A stretch of 64,000 bases of DNA from Ectothiorhodospiraceae bacterium (GTDB lineage Bacteria; Pseudomonadota; Gammaproteobacteria; Nitrococcales; Aquisalimonadaceae). The notes beneath the pieces were generated by a model. It searched no databases. It saw only the letters and a list, made by a program, of their open reading frames with translations, and had not been told where the DNA came from. A program made the translations under genes and the position numbers. Within the stretch, counting starts at the first letter, position 1. Every line of letters starts with the position of its first letter. Below are positions 46,165 through 54,876 of the stretch, piece by piece. The stretch spans positions 1 through 64,000 of the forward strand of contig SLCE01000005.1 in NCBI GenBank assembly GCA_007125985.1, written 5' to 3'.

Positions 46165-46878
46165 TTATCGGCGGGTTGCTTGAATGGAGTGCCCCTGCCC
46201 GGCGTGGAGAATCAATACACCGGCCTCGTCGAAATCAAAACGCACGACATCTTGCAGCAGTTCAAGAAAACGTGACTCCTGTGCCATGACCTCGGGGGCA
46301 CAGGCCATCCGGGTAGAGGCAAGGCCTGATACCGTTAACCCCTCACCACTCAGGGCATAACTGCCCATATAGCTGTTGCAAGACGACCGCCCGCCAATAT
46401 GCCCGGACTCGGAAAACACGATGGTGGCGGTGCTGCCCTCCAGCGGCTTGCTGCCATCGATCTCCACCACCCCCCAGCTGTTACCCAGCAGGAGGCTCGC
46501 GGGCTCCCCGGCACAACCAGGCAACGGGGTCCCATCCAGCACCAACTCCGCCTCCATCGGATAAGGCATGCCGGTCATGCTGTCCCGGCACAGGGACTCA
46601 CGGACCCACAAGGCAACCGAGACCCCATCCCGTTGCCCCGAAAACCGCCAACCACCGTGGTCCGCCCGCGGATCCGGTGGTGGCATGCTGAGCCGGGTTG
46701 CACCGTAATCGGCTGTAAGTTCGAGCTTTTCCCTACCCAAATCCACCCGCCAGCCCGGCTCATTACCCACCGCCCGGAACTCCTCAGGTGGCGGATCTTC
46801 TGGGTTGACCGGCAAGGCGCACGCGCTCACCAGTAACGTCAGGGCAGCCGCCAAAATCCCGTAACGACCGCGCTTCAT
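46165..46878 (-). CDS. META-domain (HslJ-like) lipoprotein with N-terminal COG3650-like region
   Basis: Lipobox (LLVSACALP), FRAVGNEPGWRVDLG, LLGNSWGVVEIDGSKPLEGSTATIVFSESGHIGGRSSCNSYMGSYALSGEGLTVSGLASTRMACAPEVM; the 17 aa upstream in the ORF derive from the dispersed repeat. Confidence 0.85.
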   Translation of the reverse strand: MKRGRYGILAAALTLLVSACALPVNPEDPPPEEFRAVGNEPGWRVDLGREKLELTADYGATRLSMPPPDPRADHGGWRFSGQRDGVSVALWVRESLCRDSMTGMPYPMEAELVLDGTPLPGCAGEPASLLLGNSWGVVEIDGSKPLEGSTATIVFSESGHIGGRSSCNSYMGSYALSGEGLTVSGLASTRMACAPEVMAQESRFLELLQDVVRFDFDEAGVLILHAGQGHSIQATRR

Positions 46879-46929
46879 CCAGGCTTCAAGAAAGCGCTGA
46901 TCCATTCGCATGGTGCTCTGCGGAATCAT

Positions 46930-47691
46930 TTAGTACGCCTCGTCCAGTACCAGCAGCATAGGGCCCATGGGGCGCAGCGCGTCCAACCGGCCGGTTTCCG
47001 GTAGAAACAGGCTGGACATGCTCCCATCGAGAAACAGCGCATTGTCGCAGGCAAGCTCATCACGGAACAGGCGCGCGAAGGTGTGGAAGTTCACCGGCTG
47101 CTCGGTAATGGCAAGGACGACCGTGTGCGGATCCCGGACTCCGACCCCGTTACGACGCTTCAGGGACAGGCTTTCCGGTAACAGGCCGGGATGCAGTTCC
47201 CCGTCGATCACCAGCATCGGGCCGGATTGCGTCGCGTAATCCGGCGTTACCTCCTGTTGACGGAAAGCCTCGCTCTCGGTGACCGCCGCACGACCTTCCG
47301 TGAGATGGAACACGCCGTTCGGTTTCAGGTGGAAGTTGCCGGGGCCGTCCGTGGTGATAAGCCTCTGATACTCCTCCCCGTTCTCGATATACAGGCCGAT
47401 CGGGGCGAGGTTGGCGTTGAACATGCCAGCATTCATGCCAAGCCGAATGGTCTGACCATTCAGTTCCCTGGGCAGATTGCGGAAGCTGGCATACGGCCGC
47501 CCATCATCATCCTGCCAGACCAGCCGCATGTCATGCTGACGGAGATCCACGGTACAGACGGTAAACGGCGCGCCCTCGAACACCAGGCGTTCGCACAACT
47601 CCCCTGCAAAAGCCCTTGGCCCCACCATGAGCAAAAGCAGGGTAAAGAAAGCCAAAGTTCTCCTGCTCACCCTGCCGGGAAACATATCCAT
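46930..47691 (-). CDS. phosphodiester glycosidase/DUF2233-family exported protein
   Basis: Signal peptide; RLGMNAGMFNANLAPIGLYIENGEEYQRLITTDGPGNFHLKPNGVF...CDNALFLDGSMSSLFLPETG. Confidence 0.88.
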   Translation of the reverse strand: MDMFPGRVSRRTLAFFTLLLLMVGPRAFAGELCERLVFEGAPFTVCTVDLRQHDMRLVWQDDDGRPYASFRNLPRELNGQTIRLGMNAGMFNANLAPIGLYIENGEEYQRLITTDGPGNFHLKPNGVFHLTEGRAAVTESEAFRQQEVTPDYATQSGPMLVIDGELHPGLLPESLSLKRRNGVGVRDPHTVVLAITEQPVNFHTFARLFRDELACDNALFLDGSMSSLFLPETGRLDALRPMGPMLLVLDEAY

Positions 47692-47955
47692 CCTTCCAAA
47701 AGCATCACCATGTCTCAGCGCCGATACGCGACCGGTCAGCCAGGCGCGCACGCGCAGGCACGGTGGTTGCCCAGGCCGGGGACTACAACACCTCATCCCA
47801 TGGAGGATGGTACGGCGCCGGGTCAGCGGTCAAGATATCCCTCATGCGAGGGAAACAGGGATCTATTCCCATGACGACCAGAGTGCTGAAAGCTGCGAAA
47901 GCCACGGGTTATACTCTTGCGTCTTCCGGGTTGTCCACAGGGAGATGCAAAGCAA

Positions 47956-48654
47956 ATGAACACGGTTGGTCACCGGGTCACGCCCGAGTACATCAGCCGC
48001 GGACAGCAGATCATCACCACTGTCCGTTCGAAGTATCAGGATATCCTCGTTGCCCACGATCCGGAGTACGGCCATGTGCTGTATCTGGATGATGATCTCC
48101 AGGTTGCCGAGTCGGACGACGCCTACAACAAGGCCATGGTCGACCCCATTGCGGAGGCCGGCCTGCTGGATCATGTCCTGATTCTCGGCGGTGGCGACGG
48201 CGGCGTACTGCACCGGGCGCTGAACCGGGGTGCCGGTCGGGCGACCCTTGTGGATATCGATGGGGAAGTGATCAGCCTGTCGCGTCGCTATCTTCCACGT
48301 TTATGCCAGGATGCCTTCGATGACCCCAGGGCGCAGGTCATTGTCGGTGACGCCTTCACGTGGTTGGACGAAGGCCGGGAGGCCCCCTATTCCGCGATTA
48401 TCTATGATCTGACCATGGAGCCGGTACGCGCTGGTCAGACCCGGCTGGAATTCATCGATGAAATCATCCGCCGCATGCGCGATCGATTGAAGCCGGATGG
48501 CATGATCACCATGCAGTGCTGCAGCGGCCACGACCCCCAACTCGCCACGGAGATACGGGATGCCTTGGAGCGAACATTCCGCCAAGCCGAACAGCGTTCG
48601 GTGACCGTGCCATCCTATTGGGAACCGTGGCTGTTCGCCTCGGCCCAACTGTGA
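47956..48654 (+). CDS. SpeE-like polyamine aminopropyltransferase-fold protein
   Basis: 232 aa, HVLILGGGDGGVLHRALNRGAGRATLVDIDGEVISLSRRYLP; catalytic-region motif YDLTMEP departs from canonical DxTDP. Confidence 0.85.
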   Translation: MNTVGHRVTPEYISRGQQIITTVRSKYQDILVAHDPEYGHVLYLDDDLQVAESDDAYNKAMVDPIAEAGLLDHVLILGGGDGGVLHRALNRGAGRATLVDIDGEVISLSRRYLPRLCQDAFDDPRAQVIVGDAFTWLDEGREAPYSAIIYDLTMEPVRAGQTRLEFIDEIIRRMRDRLKPDGMITMQCCSGHDPQLATEIRDALERTFRQAEQRSVTVPSYWEPWLFASAQL

Positions 48655-48672
48655 GCGGGCCTGAGCCGCCGC

Positions 48673-49449
48673 TCAGGCCCGCCCCGGCTCGAACGCGGTA
48701 TCCAGAAGCAGACCCCAACGCCGGTCGTAGAAGGGATCCGGGGCGTCCGCCACCAGATAGCGGATATCCCGACCGTCATACTGCAGGAAACTGCATTCCT
48801 GCCAGCGCCCTTCCAACTGGCCCAGCACGAAGGCGGCCTCCCGTTCCGCCGGCCCGTAGCAACCCGGATCACAGTCCAGTACCAGCACAGGTGCGGCGGA
48901 TTTCTCGGAATACCGGGTCTCCAACAGCCACGCCTTGCGCACGCCGGGCAAGCCCGCAAACAGCGTGGTCAGCGCCGACACGGGCTCGGCTGGAAGCGGG
49001 TCCGGCGAGCCCAGATCCAGTTCCGGATCCCCCGTTTCCACTTCACCGGGCCGACGTGGCTCCCGCGGCAATTCACCGGTGAGCAGGTTGGTCACCTCGT
49101 CTGGGCTGAACGGCTGCCCGTCCTCGGAACGCGGGTTCAAGTACAGAGACATGTTCTTGGCCAGACCAAACAGTTCTCTTCCGGACAGACCCAGCACCTG
49201 TTCATCCGCATCAATGGACTCCCGCAGCACCTCCAATGAGGTGAAAAACGGGATCACCGCCTCACCATCCGGTGTTTCCCATTGCTGCAGGGCGACCCGC
49301 TGTTCTCCATGATCCCCGGAGGCGGGACCGGAGCCGATCACATAGACGCGGGATTCCAGCAACACCCGGTAAAACGCCGGACGATGCCCCGGGTCGCGCC
49401 GCGCCAGGCGCAGCAAGGTTTCCAGGCGGTTATGCTCATTCGGTGTCAT
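48673..49449 (-). CDS. SseB-family protein (enhanced serine sensitivity-like)
   Basis: 258 aa, PFFTSLEVLRESIDADEQVLGLSGRELFGLAKNMSLYLNPRSEDGQPFSPDEV. Confidence 0.85.
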   Translation of the reverse strand: MTPNEHNRLETLLRLARRDPGHRPAFYRVLLESRVYVIGSGPASGDHGEQRVALQQWETPDGEAVIPFFTSLEVLRESIDADEQVLGLSGRELFGLAKNMSLYLNPRSEDGQPFSPDEVTNLLTGELPREPRRPGEVETGDPELDLGSPDPLPAEPVSALTTLFAGLPGVRKAWLLETRYSEKSAAPVLVLDCDPGCYGPAEREAAFVLGQLEGRWQECSFLQYDGRDIRYLVADAPDPFYDRRWGLLLDTAFEPGRA

Positions 49450-49533
49450 GCCGCATCCTCCTTGCCGTCTCTCTCACAGTATGCAGCCGCAACAGTGTTG
49501 GAAACCAGCCCGGAAGCAATATTGCGGGCATCG

Positions 49534-50787
49534 TCATTCCGCATTGGCGCTGCGCCACTCGCCGCCGCCCGGCAGAAGCAGGTTGAGCAGGATGGCCACG
49601 AGGCTGCAAAGCGCAATGCCTTCCAGACCAAGCGTGCCGCTGCCGAAGCTCATGCCGCCGATACCGAAGACCAGAGTGACCGCCAGAATCACCAGATTCC
49701 GGGCTTCGGACAAGTCCACCTGATGGCGCACCAGCACGTTCAGACCGACCACGGCGATGGACCCGAACAGCAGGCACAGGATGCCACCCATAACGGGACC
49801 GGGAATCGCCAGCAGCACCGCACCGAACTTGCCCACGAAGGCGAGCACGATTGCGGTGACGGCAGCCCAGAGCATCACATTGGGGTTGAAGTTACGGGTG
49901 AGCATCACCGCGCCGGTAACCTCGGAGTACGTCGTGTTGGGCGGCCCGCCCAACGATGCAGCCGCCGACGTGGCCAGGCCGTCGCCAAGCAGCGTGCGGT
50001 GCAGCCCCGGCTTTTTCAGGTAATTCTTGCGCGTGATATTGCCAATGGCCAGCACATCGCCCACGTGCTCGATGGCGGGCGCGATCGCCACCGGCACCAG
50101 AAACAAGATTGCCCCCCAGTGAAGTTCCGGCGCCGTGAACGCGGGCATGGAGATCCATGCGGCCTGACCGACTGTGCTGAAATCCACCACACCGAAGAAC
50201 AGCGCCACAACAAACCCGGCCAGCACGCCGAACAGAATCGGGATCAGCCGGAAGATGCCCTGCCCCAGCACCGCAACCAGAATCGTGACAGCCAGCGAAA
50301 TCATCGAGATGGTGATAGCGACCCCGTAAGGTATCAGCTGTTCGGCGCCATCACCGGTGCGCCCCATGGCCATGTTGACCCCCACCGGAGCCAGCGATAA
50401 CCCGATGACCATGATCACCGGAGCAATCACCACCGGCGGCAGCAGTCGGTCGATAAAGCCTGTTCCCTTCAGCTTGACCAGACCGGATAACAGAATGTAA
50501 ACCAGACCCGCGGCCATCAATCCGCCCATGGTGGCCGGAATCCCGTAGGCGGCCGTGGATGCCATGATCGGTGCGATGAAGGCAAACGACGAAGCGAGGA
50601 AGATCGGAATCTGCCGCCCCGTCACCAGATGAAAGATCAACGTACCGATGCCTGCGGTGAACAAGGCCACACTGGGATCAAGACCCGTGATCAAGGGCAT
50701 CAGCACCAGGGCACCGAACGCCACAAGCAGCATCTGAGAGCCGGTCAACGCCTCGCGCCAGATAGCTTCCCGCGAACTGTCCTGCAT
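49534..50787 (-). CDS. uracil/xanthine permease (NCS2/UraA family)
   Basis: 417 aa from MQDSSREAIW; LASSFAFIAPIMAS, AIEHVGDVLAIGNITRKNYLKKPGLHRTLLGDGLATSAAASLGGPPNTTYSEVTGAVMLT. Confidence 0.94.
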   Translation of the reverse strand: MQDSSREAIWREALTGSQMLLVAFGALVLMPLITGLDPSVALFTAGIGTLIFHLVTGRQIPIFLASSFAFIAPIMASTAAYGIPATMGGLMAAGLVYILLSGLVKLKGTGFIDRLLPPVVIAPVIMVIGLSLAPVGVNMAMGRTGDGAEQLIPYGVAITISMISLAVTILVAVLGQGIFRLIPILFGVLAGFVVALFFGVVDFSTVGQAAWISMPAFTAPELHWGAILFLVPVAIAPAIEHVGDVLAIGNITRKNYLKKPGLHRTLLGDGLATSAAASLGGPPNTTYSEVTGAVMLTRNFNPNVMLWAAVTAIVLAFVGKFGAVLLAIPGPVMGGILCLLFGSIAVVGLNVLVRHQVDLSEARNLVILAVTLVFGIGGMSFGSGTLGLEGIALCSLVAILLNLLLPGGGEWRSANAE

Positions 50788-50890
50788 GATTGCTCTTCCT
50801 TCTTTTGAGTGCGCGCGTAACCTTATTGACGCAACCGGCACACGTCCAGTCCAAGTCATGGCCGGTCATTGGCATTCAATGCAAAAAAAC

Positions 50891-50920
50891 TTGGCAATTC
50901 GCTCCAAGGCGCGCTACAGT
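50891..50920 (+). promoter_or_regulatory. Predicted promoter of cspA-like gene with long leader
   Basis: TTGGCA - 18 nt - TACAGT, giving a ~120-nt 5' UTR before 51051. Confidence 0.45.
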
Positions 50921-51050
50921 AGCCCTCGCAGTGTTCCTCCTGTAGTTGCCCGGCAGTACCGACCCTTCATGGCAGTCACTCCCGAGTAAGTTCTTCAGGT
51001 TTACCTGCACAACCCGTGATTCAGTCACTTTACTTAGGAGTAGATAATCC

Positions 51051-51254
51051 ATGATGACTGGTACCGTTAAGTGGTTCGACGACGCCAAGGGCTTCGGTTT
51101 CATTTCCCCGGAAGACGGCAGCAAGGACGTGTTTGTCCATCACTCCGCCATTACGGGCTCCGGTTTCAAGAGCCTGGCCGAAGGCCAGCGTGTTGAGTTT
51201 GAAACCCAGAACACCCCGAAGGGTCTGGCCGCTGCCAACGTGAGCCCGCTCTAA
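51051..51254 (+). CDS. cold-shock (CspA-family) protein
   Basis: 67 aa, [53 protein letters not shown]1/RNP2 motifs. Confidence 0.98.
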   Translation: MMTGTVKWFDDAKGFGFISPEDGSKDVFVHHSAITGSGFKSLAEGQRVEFETQNTPKGLAAANVSPL

Positions 51255-51277
51255 AGAGCCGCGTTCGCGAGTAGCGT

Positions 51278-51317
51278 AAAAAACACCCCGCCACGGCGGG
51301 GTGTTTTTGTTTTCGGC
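51278..51317 (+). terminator. Rho-independent terminator after the cspA-like gene
   Basis: AAAAAACACCCCGCC-ac-GGCGGGGTGTTTTTGTTTT. Confidence 0.9.
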
Positions 51318-51374
51318 CCCGTTCCCGGCCTATCATGGGGCGAGTGATGGCAACACCACCGGGAACCATCCGCC

Positions 51375-51845
51375 ATGACCACGCGTAAAACCCTCCTCGT
51401 CGTCGCCCATGCCCCCTCTCCAAACACTCAAAAGCTGGTTGGCGCGGTGCTGCGGGGTGCCCGTCATCCGGACATTGAAAACGTGGACGTCCATCATAAG
51501 CCCCCATTGGAAGCCGGTCCGGACGACGTACTAGCGGCCGACGCCATCATCCTCGGCACCACCGAGAACCTTGGTTACATGAGTGGTGCACTGAAAGATT
51601 TCTTTGACCGCAGTTACTACCCTTGCCTGGAAGAAACCCAGGGGCTGCCCTATGCGCTGTTCATCCGTGCGGGGCACGACGGCACAGGCACCCGCCGGGC
51701 AGTGGAGACCATCGTCACCGGCTTGCGCTGGCGGGCCACACAGGACCCACTGATCTGCCGCGGGGAATTTTCCGAGGATTTTGTCTCTCAGTGCGAAGAA
51801 CTGGGCATGACTATGGCGGCCAGTCTGGATGCCGGCATCATCTAA
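51375..51845 (+). CDS. flavodoxin-fold NAD(P)H-dependent oxidoreductase family protein
   Basis: 156 aa, KTLLVVAHAPSPNTQKLVGAVLRGA...ADAIILGTTENLGYMSGALKDFFDR. Confidence 0.88.
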   Translation: MTTRKTLLVVAHAPSPNTQKLVGAVLRGARHPDIENVDVHHKPPLEAGPDDVLAADAIILGTTENLGYMSGALKDFFDRSYYPCLEETQGLPYALFIRAGHDGTGTRRAVETIVTGLRWRATQDPLICRGEFSEDFVSQCEELGMTMAASLDAGII

Positions 51846-51889
51846 AAGCTAAAGCCCCTGATCTCGGGCAGCGGGCGGTTGCTCGGCCT

Positions 51890-51958
51890 AAGGAAGCACT
51901 GATCTATTCCCATGGTGCTCTGGCTTTGCAGCGCGGGAATAGATCAGTGTTTCCTTAA
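51890..51958. repeat. Minimal (69 bp) hairpin copy of the dispersed palindromic repeat
   Basis: TAAGGAAGCACTGATCTATTCCC-atggtgctctggctttgcagcgc-GGGAATAGATCAGTGTTTCCTTA; 23-bp arms with one mismatch. Confidence 0.95.
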
Positions 51959-52021
51959 GGGTACACGGGGGCGCGCAAGGTTCATGTTAGACTGCGCGCC
52001 TGTTCCGCACTGTGTACCAAC

Positions 52022-53374
52022 ATGACCACCGAGGATCTGACCCGCGACAGCCTGGGACGCACCCTGTTCCGCATGACCTGGCCGATGCTGTTCGGGGTCT
52101 TGTCTCTGCTCGGGTTCCAGCTGGTGGACAGCGCCTTCATCGGTCAACTCGGGGTTGAGCCGCTGGCTGCACTGGGATTCACCATCCCCGTTCAGCAACT
52201 GATTATCGGGACGCAGGTCGGCCTTGGCATCGCCACCACCGCCATTATCGCCCGGGCGTTGGGCGCCGGGGATCAGGCGAGAGCGCGTCGACTGGCCGGT
52301 CTGGTCCTGTTGTGTGGCGCATCCGGTATTCTGCTTCTCTGCCTGACGCTGTGGGTGCTGCGCGCACCCCTCGTTCTTACCCTTGGGGCCGAATCATCCC
52401 TCCTCCCGCAAATCTCCCGGTACTGGGCCCCTTGGCTCCTGAGCGCCTGGATCGGCGCCCTGCTCTATTTCTGCTACAGCGTATCCCGCGCGAATGGTGA
52501 CACGCGCACCCCGGGTCTGCTGATGGTGACCACAAGCCTGATCAACCTGGCGCTCGACCCTTTGTTCATTTTCACCTTCGGCTGGGGCATGGCAGGAGCG
52601 GCCTGGGCCACTGTTGCGGCGTTCTCCACAGGCCTGGTGTTGATTTTGCCCCAGTTACTGAAACGCGACTGGATCTCCTTTGACCTCGCCGGCGCTGACC
52701 CTCGTGCAGCGCTGAAACAGTTGGCAACCACCGCGGGACCTGCCACCGTGAGCCAGTTGCTACCCCCGCTTTCGGCCATGTTGGCCACCACCCTGGTTGC
52801 AGGGTTTGGTTCCACGGCGGTGGCGGCCTGGGGGCTTGGCACCCGGCTGGAATTCTTTTCCATCGTGGTGGTCCTGGCCCTGACCATGTCGGTACCACCG
52901 ATGGTCAGCCGTCTGCAGGGTGCCGGCGAGTTACAACGCATCCGTGAACTTGTGCGCCTGGCCGTTCGCTTTGTCATCGTCTGGCAACTGGCCGTCGCCA
53001 TCGTCTGGCTGCTGCTGTCCGACCCGTTAAGCCGCCTGCTGAGCGAGGACGCCGGTGTTGCCGGGCTGCTGCAGGACTATCTGCTCCGCGTGCCGCTTAG
53101 CTACAGCGGTCTAGGCGTGTGCATGCTCATGGTGTCCGTCTGTAACGCGTTGGGGCTGCCGTTAAAGGCATTGATAGCGGCCACTGGCCGCCTGTTCGTC
53201 TGTTATTTGCCCGCCCTGTGGCTAGGATCACAACTGGCAGGGCTCAATGGTCTGTTCACCGGGGCAATGTTGGCGAACCTGGCGGCGGGCCTGCTGGCCT
53301 GGACCATTTATCGACACGCGACAGCCGACTTCGACCATGCACCAAGCCCGGAGACACGGGATGCGCGTTCATAA
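52022..53374 (+). CDS. MATE-family efflux transporter
   Basis: 450 aa, WPMLFGVLSLLGFQLVDSAFIGQLGVEPLAALGFTIPVQQL...ARALGAGDQARARRLAG. Confidence 0.94.
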   Translation: MTTEDLTRDSLGRTLFRMTWPMLFGVLSLLGFQLVDSAFIGQLGVEPLAALGFTIPVQQLIIGTQVGLGIATTAIIARALGAGDQARARRLAGLVLLCGASGILLLCLTLWVLRAPLVLTLGAESSLLPQISRYWAPWLLSAWIGALLYFCYSVSRANGDTRTPGLLMVTTSLINLALDPLFIFTFGWGMAGAAWATVAAFSTGLVLILPQLLKRDWISFDLAGADPRAALKQLATTAGPATVSQLLPPLSAMLATTLVAGFGSTAVAAWGLGTRLEFFSIVVVLALTMSVPPMVSRLQGAGELQRIRELVRLAVRFVIVWQLAVAIVWLLLSDPLSRLLSEDAGVAGLLQDYLLRVPLSYSGLGVCMLMVSVCNALGLPLKALIAATGRLFVCYLPALWLGSQLAGLNGLFTGAMLANLAAGLLAWTIYRHATADFDHAPSPETRDARS

Positions 53375-53399
53375 GGGCCGGTGATCAGGCGCATGTCCG

Positions 53400-54839
53400 T
53401 TACTGACGGTATGCCCAGCGCAGAACCGCATCCTGAACGGCTTCACCGCGGCCACGATGCGCCTCGGGCCCGTTGACCAACACCACAACAATCAGATCCC
53501 GGCCGCTGGCGGTGCGCACGTAGCCCGCAATCGCGGACACATCATCCAGCCGCCCGGTCTTCAGCCGCATGCGACCGGTCTCCTCCGCATCCTGAAACCG
53601 CCGCCGCACGGTGCCGTCCAGACCGGCCAAGGGAAATGAGGCCAGGTATTCCGGCGCGAACGGACTGCGATGGGCCTGCTGCAACAGGGCAGCCACCTGG
53701 TTTGCGGTGGCCCGATTGGTACGGGACAGGCCTGCCGCGTTATCCAGTATCAGGCCATCCGTATCCAGGCCCTGCTGTTCCAGCACATCAAACAGTGCCC
53801 GCTCCCCCTTGCCCTGGGTGGCCGGCTCGCCAAAGGCTTCCACACCAAGCGCCAGTTTGAAGTGACGCGTCATCACGTTGTTGCTGTATTTGTTGACCAC
53901 GCGGAGCAGGTCTCCCAGAGGGCGGGACTTGTGGACCAGCAGGGGCTCCGCCTGGTCATCGCGCCAGACGTCCTCGCGCCACCCTCCGGAGAAGCGCCCA
54001 CCCAGTTGCTCCCAGTAGAGCTGGAACAGCCCGTGCGCATAGTCGGGGGGCGGCACAGCAACCCGCAGCAGGCGAAACCGGTCACAGGTCCGCGCGTAGT
54101 GCCCCTCCAGGACAACCTGCCCTTCCCGGGGGACGGCATAGCTCACACCGCGCTGGAAACCACCGCAGGCGCCGGAGGCCGGCCGCAAACGGTTTTCCAC
54201 TGACAGGCCGGGCAGCGGCGGCTCGGGTTGCACCCGCACCGCATCACGCTCCGCATCCGGTTCAATGAAAAACTGCAGCGCATTGAAATTGACCAGCAGC
54301 GGATGCGGCGGCTGGTTGTATGCCCGATGCGGCTGATTATCGAAGGCTCCCGGATCTTCAGGCGCCAGGGCGTAGTGACTGTTGTCGAACACCAGGTCGC
54401 CGCGGATCTCGTGAATGCCCAGGCGGCGAATCTCGCCCACCAGTTTCCAGAACTCCTCGTTGACCAGGAAGGGGTCGCCGTAGCCTTTGATCCACAGGTC
54501 GCCATCCAATACACCATCCCGCGGCGCCTGCCGGGTATATACCTCCGTTTTCCAGCGATAAGCAGGCCCCAGCGCTTCCAGGGCCGCGAAGGTGGTGAAC
54601 AGTTTGCTGATCGAGGCCGGATTGCGCGATCTGTCCGCCGCATGCGCAAGCAGTGGCTCGCCGCCATCCACCGGTTGCACCAACAGACTGACCTCATCGG
54701 TGGAGAGTTGCTGCCACTCCAGCACCTGGGCAATGGGCGCGGGAAGTGAGGCGCTACCGAGCGACGGCATCAGAAGCATGCAGACAACAACAGCAGTGAT
54801 ACGCAGGGAGACGGCCATGTAGGGCTCCGAAAAATTCAT
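53400..54839 (-). CDS. dacB: D-alanyl-D-alanine carboxypeptidase/endopeptidase (PBP4)
   Basis: MNFSEPYMAVSLR...; NPASISKLFTTFAALEALGPAYRWKTEVY (SxxK), KYSNNV (SxN), LKTGRL (KTG). Confidence 0.93.
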   Translation of the reverse strand: MNFSEPYMAVSLRITAVVVCMLLMPSLGSASLPAPIAQVLEWQQLSTDEVSLLVQPVDGGEPLLAHAADRSRNPASISKLFTTFAALEALGPAYRWKTEVYTRQAPRDGVLDGDLWIKGYGDPFLVNEEFWKLVGEIRRLGIHEIRGDLVFDNSHYALAPEDPGAFDNQPHRAYNQPPHPLLVNFNALQFFIEPDAERDAVRVQPEPPLPGLSVENRLRPASGACGGFQRGVSYAVPREGQVVLEGHYARTCDRFRLLRVAVPPPDYAHGLFQLYWEQLGGRFSGGWREDVWRDDQAEPLLVHKSRPLGDLLRVVNKYSNNVMTRHFKLALGVEAFGEPATQGKGERALFDVLEQQGLDTDGLILDNAAGLSRTNRATANQVAALLQQAHRSPFAPEYLASFPLAGLDGTVRRRFQDAEETGRMRLKTGRLDDVSAIAGYVRTASGRDLIVVVLVNGPEAHRGRGEAVQDAVLRWAYRQ

Positions 54840-54876
54840 ACCAATACAGTCACACTGATTGCTGCATCCTGCGCCT

